The translations under genes were made by a program, and so were the position numbers. A model generated the notes under the pieces. It was given only the letters and a program-made list of their open reading frames with translations. It made no database searches and was not told where the DNA came from. A DNA stretch of 64,000 nt from Lepidodermella squamata (lineage: Eukaryota > Gastrotricha), in the NCBI GenBank assembly GCA_047495785.1, contig JBLDXI010000032.1:2480001-2544000 (forward strand). The letters run 5' to 3'. Shown here in pieces: positions 12,361-23,741 of this stretch (its first letter is position 1; each line of letters starts with the position of its first letter).

Positions 12361-13058
12361 TTAAGATCAGCTACGCCCTTGCCGGCGTGACGATGGTGTC
12401 CAACGACAAGAGCCGCCACTGCTACCGCCTGAATTAAAACCACCACCACCACCGCCCATCGCTTGAGCCTAAGAAAACTAGTAAATATTTATTATCGAAG
12501 TTAGGGTGGCAATATACAAACTCTTTCTCTGCTGGCTTTCGATGTTCCACCCCTTAATTGAGACTCGTAGTCTTCAACTTTTTGCTTGCGGATTTCTTCT
12601 TCGCGCTTCTTCTGCTCTTCGGCATGCTGAGCGGCAATTTCTGCATAACGCTGTTGAATCCGTAAACGCGCCTCCATCATATCCTCGTGACGACGCAGCT
12701 CTTCGGCAGAATCTTGACAAAGCATATAAGCTATATACCTGCGCAAAATACCCCATGGAAATGTCAAGTTACCAGTTTTATGGGCTTGTGCATCTTCTCT
12801 CATCCGCTGCCACCTTTCGAGCTTACGCTGTAACAGACTCAGTAGATACCAGAGAATCACGCCACCGAAAAGGCAGAACCATCCATAGCTAGCGAGAAAT
12901 TGAGATACTGGAAGAAAAAAGATGAGAACAATTCTTCAAAACCAAGCCTACATACCTGCTTGGAAAGTGTAGGTGATGATTGCAGGATTCTTATTCGCAA
13001 CATCCTCTGTGAATTCCTCTCCTACATCATCTTCGACGATTGCGTCTTCGTCGCCCAT
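12361..13058 (-). CDS. selenos: Selenoprotein S (VIMP) with selenocysteine at the penultimate residue
   Basis: Exons 12956-13058, 12773-12907, 12522-12712 and 12361-12468; 178 residues reading UGA (12369-12367) as selenocysteine, then Ser, then TAA. An acidic N-terminus is followed by a membrane segment (FLASYGWFCLFGGVILWYLL), a charged coiled coil (RHEDMMEARLRIQQRYAE...EEQKKREEE), and a Gly-rich tail ending SCRWTPSSRRQGRS-U-S. Human SELENOS has the same plan: one membrane helix, a VCP-binding coiled coil and a penultimate Sec. In that family it acts at the ER membrane in retrotranslocation of misfolded proteins with Derlin and p97. Standard gene calling would stop at the UGA and lose two residues. 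Confidence 0.9.
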
Positions 13059-15959
13059 GATGTAAACTCTACGAACAAAACAATTTTAAATGACGATTGG
13101 CGCTCTTAAAAAATAATAAAGCTTTAACCGCAAAATTACTGTCACAACTTTTAACTATTTTGAACACTTCTTCAAATAACTTCCTTCACTACTGAGAAAT
13201 CTCTTCAACAATCCAACAACCGCTCATCTCAAAAAGCACATTTAAAAGCAAAATAATCTGCGAAAGGAAATTTTGCTCAAAGGAATACATTCAGGTTTGA
13301 AAACAGGGGTTTACCATTTCCTAGGCAAAATGTAGTAAGCGTAATTTTACGAAAACTGAGTTCAATCTAGGCCAAATCAAGGGGTGTTGACATGTTTCCT
13401 TGTTGGCAAACCTCATTAAGTTATGTACTCTTAAAACTTAAATCACAAGACAAGGTCAGCCTTTAGTCTTGTGCCCCAACTAAACATATTCAAGAGCTAA
13501 TTCTGCATATTGGTAAATGGTAGATGTCGACACCACCAAAGCAAAATTCAGCATATGAAACTCCAGCGTCATTTGACCTTGAAGTGAAAGTTGTCCAATC
13601 AGGACCAGCTTCGTGCCATTCAATCAGTCCGGTTTAGGCCATTATTTTACATTTATCCTACAGAGCCTACATTCCACATTTCAAGCCACTGAAAATTTTC
13701 CGAGTTGGACACATTTTATTGCAATCAGAAATTTAGAAATTTAGGAATAGACTCCGTGAATGCGTCACTCGTCACCCGTAACCAGGTGAACGATGGCAAT
13801 TCTACACTGAGAAGGAGATTAGAAAGATGAAGAAAGGAAGAGGAACAAAAGCTTCATGTGTTTGTCAGCCATTACAGGGGATAGTGGATAGTGAATTTGT
13901 ATATTACTTTTCAATGAAGTCCTACAAAATGAACAATGAACGAGGTCCAAATTGCGGGTTGAAACAATTCTACGCGAGAAATCACATAATCAAGCAAGGA
14001 GAAGAGTTGAACATATCAAAAATAGAGTAGAATGCACTGTTTGAATCGCATTCAGCCTCCAGGTGTCAGGTGTGCGTCATCATCCTTCGGCCAACTCATC
14101 ATCAAACTCTTCGATCGAAACCACAAAAAAACCTGTATCAAATTTTTCGAGTTTTATTGAGTTTCACTTAATTAAATTTTAAGTTGAAAATATATGTACA
14201 CGCTGTATTATAAACAATTTTTTATAAAACATGATTTTCTTGGCAACACGCGCGTCCTTCGAATCCGGCGCATCTGTGATTGAAACCCAAGAAGGAGGAA
14301 AGAGCATTGAACTTGACTTTGTCAGAAATCATCGGATTTTTTATGCTGAAAACCAAAGTGAAACCTATTGGAACAACTGCCCACTGCCAGTGATATCGTT
14401 TTGTTAAGAATGGATCTAACTCTCGGCGGTATCAGGCCGCCAATCTGATATTTGAAAAAAAACGATCGAAAGCAATTCTGGCTGGCGATAATGATGCAGA
14501 AAGTATACATAGTATAGGGGATTTTAACGATGATTCATCTCGTGAGATGATCGAAAAAGGGACTGCAATTCTTCTGTATGGTTGCATGATTTATGATGAA
14601 TAGTTGTAGCTCTACACCAACTGTTTTCTGAAGAAAGACAACATCATCAGAGGAGCAAGCCGGTCATGATCAAAATGATTAATTGTGACGTGCTCGCAGC
14701 ATTTCTATGGGAGAAAGAATTAATGAACCGTTGTATCAGAGATATGACTCAAGTCGGCCTCGTAACAGCGATTGGTACTAAATAATAATGATCAGTACCA
14801 TCCAGGCCGTTATTAAATGTGGCTAACAAAAATTTCTTATGGAAAATGAAACCAATATTCATAGCGCCGATCCCTAATTTAACCTTGATTGTTCGCAATT
14901 AATGCATACCGAATTTGAAATATCTTCTATAACTTGACCGCATGAGTGAGGTCTCGATGTATTCTTGCGCTCATTATTCGAAATTTTCATGCGCATAGCA
15001 GAGAAATTCAGGTTCTTTTCGACTCAATCTCGCACCATAACCGTTCCAGAAACCAAAATCTGGCGTAATCTGGCATAATCAAGAAAAAACTAGTGCTTAC
15101 CGATCTCTCGCATTCCGCATCCTTTCGTCCATTAAAAAAAATAATGTGTTATCATCAGCTGAGTCAGATAATGCTGAATGAGGAGAAAGGAATGACGAGC
15201 CTGAGCGCATTATTGAGAACCTCAATCGTGTTCAATTAAGTATCGGAACGAGGACGATTACATTTTCCATCCGCCAGTTTTTTATTTAAAAATTAACGCT
15301 CAACAAAGCATGAACAAAATTCTGATGCGTATACGCAGCTTCCAGAATCCCTATCGTGTTGACTCGTGGCTTACATCTTTTCGGTTTCGTTTTACGATTC
15401 AGCTGGAATAAAGGAAAATAATGGCATATGCCGAGTGAGGCAAAGTGCGACCAATATTGATAATATTCAATAATCAATAATCAATATTCAATATACCAAT
15501 ATTCTATCATGAGGATTAATCAAAAATTGGGTCTGGCCGGCACTTCCGCCAATAAATTTTGCTGAACTGATTAACGCATCATCTCATAGCACCACTCGGC
15601 AGTCGAAATTGATATTTTGATTACTTGTATGAATGGAGTCTTTGGTTCAAAATTTCGAGCAACATCTGTGTAAACATTACAACAAAGGTTATGGCAGCCA
15701 CGCGTTTTAACCATAGAGCTTTCTACGGTCTTTACACATGCTGGACAAATTTCATCTCAATTCAACTTAGCTGCTTCAAATTAGAAAAATGCAATTGTAG
15801 CGCTCGCCTCAGAGTTGGATCGGCGTATCGCAAGCTCTCCCATCAAAACTCTTGTCACACTACCTACTTTTAAGATATAATTTCTCCTGATAACTGACAT
15901 GTAAAGATAACATAAGTTGTTGGTTTATTTCTGGTCGTTTTTAATTGCAGGAATTATTT
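13059..15959. other. Long intergenic region
   Basis: About 2.9 kb without a supportable gene. Frames near 13830-14030 and 14320-14510 are short and show no domain. AT-rich short repeats of the AATCAATATTCAATA type occur near 15460-15510. The end near 15940 carries TTAATTGCAG, an acceptor-like site 10 bases before the first transporter ATG. Confidence 0.55.
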
Positions 15960-18900
15960 ATGCCGCAACCTTCCGAGATTTCGCGTATACTTGTAAACTT
16001 AATTTAATTTGGAAACACCAGCAAAATCTTTTTTAGATCCGGGATTCGGGAAGCGACACATCATCGCCCTATGGCTCTTTACTGGCTTTATCAATGTTTA
16101 CATTCTGCGAGTTTCGATCAACGTCGCCATAGTTGCCATGGTCAACAGTACGGCAGTCCACCCGAATTTGTTCTCAAATACCTCTAGTGGGCCGTTGAAT
16201 GATACATGCCCAATTACGGCAAATGATTCTGCAAAAACTACTATAGAGGTTGTTATAGCGAGGAGTGCCCCCAAGCGGAAAAAACATTTATCATTTTAGG
16301 GTGATTTTGATTGGGATCATGAAACCCAAGGAATCATTCTAAGCTCGTTCTACTATGGCTACATCTGCACGCAAATCATTGGAGGCTACTTGGCGAGGAT
16401 AATCGGCGTGAGGTTGCTGTACGGCATCGGTGTAGGAGGAACGGCTTTCCTCACGATCTTCAACCCAATCGCAGCAAGAACCAACGTTAACGCCCTTATT
16501 GCTCTTCGTGTTGTCGAAGGCCTGTTAGAGGGTGTCACCTTTCCATGCAGCCATTTGCTGACAAGCACTTGGGCGCCCAAAAACGAACGAACAATGCTAG
16601 TAACCATTCCGCTGTCAGGTTAGAAACTGAAAAATTGGAATTCACAATAAATTTCCGTCGGAAATGAAATATAGGATCTTTTATTGGAACGGTCGTAGCT
16701 GCACCTGTGACAGGATGGCTATGCGAATATGGCTTTGACGGCGGTTGGGCTTCTTCCTTTTATATATTTGGCGGGCTCGGTGTGCTGTGGTGCTTCGGCT
16801 GGTTTTATTTTGTCTACAACTCACCGGCTGAACATCCCAGTATCAGTCGCGAGGAACGTGTTTACATTGAGGCGAACTGCCAGTCTCACGCTCACCTCAG
16901 CACCTCTCTGAGCGCTGTTCCTTGGAAATCCATTTTCTTGAGTACGAAAGTATGGGCCATAATTGTGGGTGAGTTTTCCTGTTCTTTTTCACTGTTTTAT
17001 TTCGCACTTCTTCATAATTGGCTAAGTTTAAATTGAAATTAATTAGGGAATTCTAAATTGTTCTGTAAATGGCTTCTGTGTAATGGGAGGACATTGAAAT
17101 TAAATTGCAATAGACACAAGCCGCAGAAATATCGCGATTAGTCATATTCATTCGCGCATTGTAGTCTTGCCATTTCCAATGAGCTTTCAAGCTTCCTAGC
17201 TTCATCGGATGGAACATTTCGAAGCTAGTGCTGTAAGTCACGTGGAGTGGTAATCGTCGCCGAGAGCCACCTTCGCATTCTTGACCAGCCCAATCGACAA
17301 TTTGCAGGTCATCACCGGCCACCGTCATCAACGCCGAGTAAAAAGCGATTTCCACAAAAATCTTGTGCCTTGGAACCAAGCATGGGTAGACTTTTTGCAA
17401 TTATATTTAAGCAAAAGCTTACTTGCTAAGTAAAGACAGAAGTGGCGCGATAGAGTCGAAATATTTGCGGTTGACATACACCATGTCAGCATTAGCTCCA
17501 AGAAACCTCCGTTCACCACCGGTGACTCGCGTTAAATTTCGCTTGATATCATCCCAATACTGATTGGTACCATTCGCTAAGACTTTTAGGTGATCGTGAA
17601 AAGCTACCATTTCTTGCTTATTAGGTCTAGGCCATCGCCAGCTGTAATTTGTGGAACAATTTTGGAATGAATCGTTGACTCTGCAGTAATATTTTATCTA
17701 AAAAATAATGCTTGAAAATATAACAAAAATAATCTCGATTTGAAAACCTGATCAACGGTGAACGAGAACCCGTCATTGCCAGTCAAAGTCCAAGGCCTGT
17801 CGAGTGATTTTCCTTTGCGCTTCCACTGCCAATAATTTATAACCAAGTCGTCCGACATCAATAGGATTCCCGTATAATTATTTGCCGGGAATTTGTCCAA
17901 AGCCAGCGGCAAGCATCGATAGAAATTAACATGAGCTTTGCGATTGCGGGAGCCGTAGGGTAAAAAATGAACACTCGATGGAAGGCGAGCATATTGCTTT
18001 GCGAAATCCGACTCGCGTTCACTGGGCCCGCAAAAAATTATTTGTTGAAATAGCCTGGGAAAATCAAAAGGGTAACAAAATATTGTTATAAATAGCCAGC
18101 GTTACTTTTCGTAAATCGCAAATACGTTGGGCGCCGATTGATAACCCACATGGTTGTAGTGAACAATCAGCAGTACTTGACGGTAGTCGAAAAAGTCGCT
18201 CTTCGGCTCTAGCGATGGAAGTAAATGCTGCCTGCTATTATTCGCGAATAAAATGGCTGGGCACTCGGCCTCTTCGAAGAAAGTTCGACAGCTGTTTGTC
18301 TGCGCATTGAGCGAATCCGGAAATTTAAAGTCGACGTCATTGCGAAACGAAGTTCCTATTCTTGAATCCAAGCGTGAGATATTCAATATATTCCTGCCAG
18401 CGAGGTCAAATACAAAAATTGCTAGCAGTGAACAAAATAATAGGGCTGCAAACAGATACTTAGCGAAACTGCTTATATCTGCCTTTTGCATTGCAATTCA
18501 GTTTAAAAAATTCAGTTTTAACCCTTATTTTCAGGAAAAATCAGGAAACAGCACGCGATCAATTTACGTTTAATCAATCAATATTATTGCGAATTATTAG
18601 AAGCATTTGTTTTTCTAATTTTTTCAGCTCATACATGTTGGAACTGGAATTTTTACACGTTACTAACGGAGATGTCGACGTATTTGAAAGATGTCCTACA
18701 CCTCCCGACTGGTCTGAATGGCATCGTGACATCGATACCTTACATCTTCCTATTCGTGCTGCACTTTATCGGGGCTTGGCTAGCTGATGTGCTGCGCAAG
18801 CGTGGATTCAAAACAAAAAATGTTCGCAAAAGCATGCTGGCGATCGGCCTCATTCTTTCGGCCGGTTTTCTGGCGATCATCGGCAATGCTGGATGCAATA

Positions 18901-19334
18901 ACGCTGCCGTGATCACCCTATTGTGCCTTTCAGTCGGCATTTCCGGCTTTGGTCAATCGGGTTACATGGCGAATCACGTCGATATCGCTCCGCAATACGC
19001 AAGCATTTTGCTTGGAGTGACTAATTCTTTCGCGACTCTGCCCGGCATCCTATCGCCTATATTAGCCGGTAGTATAACTAATGATCAATCAACCATTTCC
19101 GCATGGCAAACTGTTTTCTACATCTCAACTGGATTTTCGTTATTTGGCGCCGTCTTTTTTCTCATTTTCGCCGATGGCGAGGTTCAACCTTGGGCAGTTA
19201 TGCCTGAAGATACCAAGAGCTTAGCGTCTGATCATTCTGATGAGCAAATTGTCTTTCAAAATCAGTCTTACGGAAGCGAGGCTCAGCATGATGTTGTTGC
19301 TATTGAAGCGTCCGTCAAAATAAAAAAGCGATGA
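15960..19334 (+). CDS. SLC17-type (sialin/phosphate-like) MFS transporter, copy 1
   Basis: Exons 15960-15984, 16037-16248, 16300-16618, 16675-16968 and 18628-19334; 518 residues. The N-terminus MPQPSEISHPGFGKRH leads into transmembrane helix 1 (ALWLFTGFINVYILR), then a glycosylated extracellular loop (NSTAV, NTSSG, NDTCP). WDHETQGIILSSFYYGY is typical of SLC17 organic-anion/phosphate transporters. NHVDIAPQYASILLG and FATLPGILSPI in the C-terminal half are also SLC17 signatures. The C-terminal tail is cytosolic and charged. The fourth intron is unusually large (1659 bases) and holds a complete gene on the other strand. Substrate cannot be inferred beyond the family. The two genes that follow are close paralogues. 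Confidence 0.88.
17053..18491 (-). CDS. STELLO/DUF288-like type II membrane glycosyltransferase, nested in an intron
   Basis: Exons 18106-18491, 17748-18054, 17423-17697 and 17053-17368; 427 residues, all junctions in frame. An N-terminal signal anchor (FAALLFCSLLAIFVFDLAG) implies a Golgi-type type II protein, and the lumenal part has several N-glycosylation sites (NNS, NCS, NLT, NMT). LLMSDDLVINYWQW carries an acidic pair of the kind used in nucleotide-sugar binding. GNDGFSF and a C-terminal FHPMKLG segment resemble the DUF288/STELLO family found in nematodes and plants. I recall that family pattern only roughly, so the name is tentative. The whole gene lies within the fourth intron of the plus-strand transporter. 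Confidence 0.5.
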
Positions 19335-19561
19335 ATTTAGGAAAATTTAGAACACGTGCGCAATCACGAGAGTTTGCTTTACAAGCGATAAGATAACGTT
19401 GCCTTGAAATCATCTACAGCTGAATTTTTCCTGCTTATCTCTTTAGGACAGTAGGTAATTTCGATTATAATTCAACGGGTTTAATGTCATATGAGGACTT
19501 GACCGGCATTTCCATACCTATCTCATACATCACATAAAATAATTGGAGTTTGCCGAAAATA

Positions 19562-21192
19562 ATGGACGACCAACCTCCCAAGCCTCTCGGTTGTAAGTTC
19601 GAAATAGCTCTCAAAATGTAACGCTTATTTGGTTGATTGGTATACAGTCAAGTTTGGAAAGCGGCATATTCTTGCGCTATGGCTTTTCACCGGTTTCATC
19701 AACGTTTATATCTTGCGAGTTTCGATCAACGTCGCCATTGTCTCCATGGTCAATCAAACAGCAATTGGTGATAATTCGAATCACTCATCAATCGCTACAA
19801 ATGGAACGTGCCCAGTTCCGGAAAAGAAAAATAATACTGCTCCTGCTAAGGATGTAAGGGATCTGCTTTTATAGTAATAGCCATGAATTCGAATGAAATC
19901 GTATTTATTAGGGCGAATTTGTGTGGGACCATCAAACTCAGGGGGTCATTCTGAGTTCTTTCTACTACGGCTACATTTGTACCCAATTCCTCGGCGGCTA
20001 TTTGGCTCGAGCGTTTGGGGCCAAACTTCTCTTCGGCCTCGGGGTCGGTGGCACTGCTGCTCTTACACTTTTTAACCCAGTCGCTGCTGGTGTTAGTTCA
20101 AGTTTTCTCATCGCCATTCGTGTAATCATGGGTGTTTTGGAGGGCGTTACTTTCCCAAGCAGTCACTCATTGAATGGCAACTGGGCCCCGAAGAATGAGC
20201 GAACCTTAATGGTCTCATTCCCGTTATCTGGACCTTTCATCGGAACTGTTATCGCTGCTCCATTGACGGCTCTCTTGTGCGAATATGGTTTTGCCGGAGG
20301 TTGGGCTTCGTCATTCTACGTATTCGGTGGCCTTGGTCTATTCTGGTGTGCTGGTTGGTTTTACTTCATCAGCGATACGCCGGCGAAACATTCGACAATC
20401 ACACCTGAGGAGCGTAAATACATAGAGGAGAACTGTCAATCTTCGAGCGCTCCGGTATCTATCACCTCGTTGCCATGGAAATCAATTCTACTGAGCCCTA
20501 GAGTATGGGCTATAGTCGCAGCCCATACTTGTTTCAACTGGAACTTTTACACGTTGTTGACAGAAATGTCAACTTACCTGCACGATGTCCTCCACATAGA
20601 TTCGACCATCAACGGAGTTGTAACGTCAATTCCTTACATTTGTCTGTTTATCTTTCAAATGATTGCGGCTGGGGTTAGCGACTACGCCCGTAAAAAGGGT
20701 ATAATTTCGACGAAAAATGCGCGCAAAATTTGCTACTCAGGCGGCATGCTATTGTCGGCACTTTTTCTCATAATCATCGGGCAGGTTGGCTGCAATACGC
20801 CAGTTGTAGTTCTACTGCTTTGCCTCTCGGTTGGGTGTCTTGGATTCTCCCAATCAGGGTTCATTGTCAACCATGTGGACATCGCACCGCAATATGCGTC
20901 CATCTTAATGGGTTTTACCAATACCTTTGCGACAGTGCCTGGCATTGTTTCGCCTATTTTAGCCGGTGCTATTACAAATGAAGAGTCGACCATTGCGACA
21001 TGGCAAATCGTTTTCTACATTTCAGCCGGTTTTTCAGTTGCTGGTGCGCTTTTATTCGGCCTTTTAGCGGACGGCGAAGTTCAACCTTGGGCGAAAGTCG
21101 AAGCAGATGTGGAACCAATAGTCGCTAAAAAGGACACGGATGGCCAAACACCGCATTACGGCTCAGATTCCATCAACGATATAGGGCACTGA
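19562..21192 (+). CDS. SLC17-type MFS transporter, copy 2
   Basis: Exons 19562-19592, 19648-19853 and 19912-21192; 505 residues. Same plan as copy 1: FKFGKRHILALWLFTGF, a glycosylated first loop, WDHQTQGVILSSFYYGY, VTFPSSHSLNGNWAPKNERT, and NHVDIAPQYASILMG. Only two introns remain; the two later introns of copy 1 are absent. A 227-base gap separates it from the copy 1 stop. The first two exons total 79 codons, exactly as in copy 1. Predicted 12-helix plasma or lysosomal membrane transporter of organic anions or phosphate; the substrate is unknown. Confidence 0.9.
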
Positions 21193-21319
21193 GTTGGTGT
21201 TTCGAGCGGCTGATATTATTTCAACTAGAGTTGTAATTTTTTAATGTCAAAATAATTTTTTTTGTTCATGAATAAATTATTTGTCGCTCCCTTCATAGAC
21301 GTGTTTTTTCGGGTTTTAT

Positions 21320-23007
21320 ATGGAAAAATTGCTGTCCGATGGTAGCTCAACGTCAAATTCTACGAAAAAAGCCAGGATGTCAAATAATAGTATGCTTGAA
21401 GCTGAAAATATTCTGCAATATATAACTAAATTTTGTAAAAGATGTACCTCTGTTCGGAAAAAGGTACACCGTGGCAATTTGGCTTTTCGCCGGTTTCCTG
21501 AACATTTACATCCTCAGAGCTTCAATCAATATAGCTATCGTCACCATGGTTAACAACACTGCAATAGAATCTCGAGTGGATTATAGTAGTGGTAGAGAGG
21601 ATTCATGTCGAAATTCCGATTTAAACACTACAGCCTCTACAACAACAAGAGAGGTATGTTATCAGAGGAGCTTTAAATTTGGCGTTTACTTTATGTCTTT
21701 TAGGGTGAATTTACATGGGATCGGCAGACACAGGGCCTTGTTTTAAGTTCATTTTACTACGGATACATCTGTACTCAGCTCATTGCCGGCGTCTTGGTCC
21801 GAATCGTGGGAGCGCGAATTATGCTGGCTTTTGCGGTCGGAGGCGCAGCTTTCTTTTCCCTGTTCAATCCCTTAGCGGCTCGGCAAAGTCCTGGGTTATT
21901 GATAGCGCTTCGGATTTTAGCCGGTCTCTTTGATGGGATGAGCTTTCCATGCAGTAATTACCTCGTGGCTAATTGGGCACCTAAAGCTGAGAGAACGCGG
22001 ATAGCTTCGTTCCCAACAGCGGGTATGCATTTCCCAATCTTTATTTGATTCAAAACTTTCGGACGAATTTGCTTATTCATTCCTATCTAGGTGGCTTATT
22101 AGGAACAATCATCTCTGGACCACTCACAGCTGTTCTATGCGAATATGGGTTAGATGGTGGGTGGCCGACACCTTTTTACGTTTACGGTACTACGGGTTTG
22201 CTTTGGGTTGCCGGCTGGCTATATTTTGTACGCGATTCGCCCGCTCAACACCCAACAATTACAAGCGAGGAACGAGAATACATCGAGCAAAACACTCAGT
22301 CATCTACTACACCAGTTCGATTCGTTGAAATACCTTGGAAATCAATCGCAAGTAGTACGGCAGTTTGGGCGGTGGCGGTTGCTCATACAACATTCAATTG
22401 GACATTCTACACTATCATAACCAGCTTGCCAATGTATCTTCGCGACGTCTTGCGAATTCATTCCAGCATGAACGGTGTAGTCACGTCATTACCATGGATT
22501 ACGTTGTTCATTTGTTTCGTTTCTGCCGGCGTTTTAGCAGACTTTCTGCGAACAAAATTTGCTACGCGGAATGTGCGAAAAGCATTTGTTGCGTTCGGCA
22601 TGGTTTCTGTTTCAAGCTGTTTAGTCTCGGTGATTCATTTAGGTTGTAATACTGTTGGCGTTATTGTCATTCTTTGCCTTGGTTTCGGCCTTTGCGGCTT
22701 CGTCTTGTCTGGTTACATCGTGAATAACGTCGATATCGCACCTCAATACGCTGGAATTCTCATGGGAATCACCAACACTTTTGCTACGATTCCCGGCATA
22801 ATTTCGCCCATTCTAACCGGGTATATAACCAAGGGCCAATCGAATGCCGAATCTTGGCAGATTGTGTTTTATATCTCAGCAGGAATCGCCATGGGCGGAA
22901 TGTTATTTTTCTCAATATTTGCGAAAGGCGAAGTGCAAACGTGGGCGAAAGTTGTGGAGAAGCCTGGTGATTTGAAGATTTCGAAATTGAGAACTATTAG
23001 TGCGTAA
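21320..23007 (+). CDS. SLC17-type MFS transporter, copy 3
   Basis: Exons 21320-21341, 21442-21653, 21704-22022 and 22091-23007; 489 residues. The first exon (22 bases) is inferred from an in-frame GT donor and a GTAAAAG acceptor that restores VPLFGKRYTVAIWLF. Exons 2 and 3 are 212 and 319 bases, identical in length to those of copy 1, so the first intron positions are conserved. The loop has WDRQTQGLVLSSFYYGY, and NNVDIAPQYAGILMG is present. It is the most diverged copy in the first extracellular loop and tail. The stop of copy 2 is 128 bases upstream. Confidence 0.85.
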
Positions 23008-23741
23008 AAAATAATGAAAATAATAAAACTGCATTGTCAGGTTTTGCCATGGTAAGATCGAAATTTCAGCTTTCAAACAAAACGGATTGGGAGGAGTACC
23101 ATAATTCGATGTGCTGAATCCGAATTTCGAATCTGCAATGAAAACAGGGGATCAAAAATTTGGTGGGGCCGATGACGAATTATCGGTCGATTTCAGAAAT
23201 AATAGAAATGTTACCTGAAAATTTAAAACACGCTCAAAAAAGCCGTCAGTAAACAGAACCATCTCAAATGATGGTAGTAAACCGTAAAGATGATTTTTTA
23301 CTTCGAATCGCCTTAAATTCGGTCAAATAAATCGCACGGTAATTAAAACAAAAAAGCAATAAAATGTCAATAAAATGTCAAAAAGAACAATCAAGGTTAT
23401 AAAAAGGAGCTCACAACTAAATTACGGTAACATCGATCGGAGTAACTTTGAAAAACTAATAATTTGATAGTAAATGGGTCACAACATGCACAATTGGCAA
23501 ATGCGTGGAAGCTACAAATTATAAAAAAAATAATCTGGAAAACTATACCGGATTTTCTTATTGCTGATTATTGATTTGGCATGGGCTTGAAAAACAACAC
23601 TCATCGGTCAGTTAACGTGTAAATGTAAATGGAACGAAGCAAATCATGGTATTTAGCACTGTAAATCATCACCCAAACAATATATCGGTTTTTATGTAAT
23701 GTCTCATTCGATGGTGGTGCGATTGGAAATCTGCGATGTAT
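23008..23741. other. Convergent intergenic spacer
   Basis: Lies between the convergent stops of transporter copy 3 and the germ cell-less-like gene. AT-rich, with AATAAA-type signals near 23023 (plus) but no open frame that looks coding. Confidence 0.6.

Noticed and set aside
12367-12369. UGA as the normal stop of the selenoprotein S gene
   Set aside because: The following TCT-TAA, the penultimate position and the SECIS element downstream argue for selenocysteine.
17368-17423. Apparent frameshift between exons 3 and 4 of the nested DUF288-like gene
   Set aside because: Using the acceptor CCAAG ending at 17369 gives a 54-base intron and keeps the frame, so the gene is intact.
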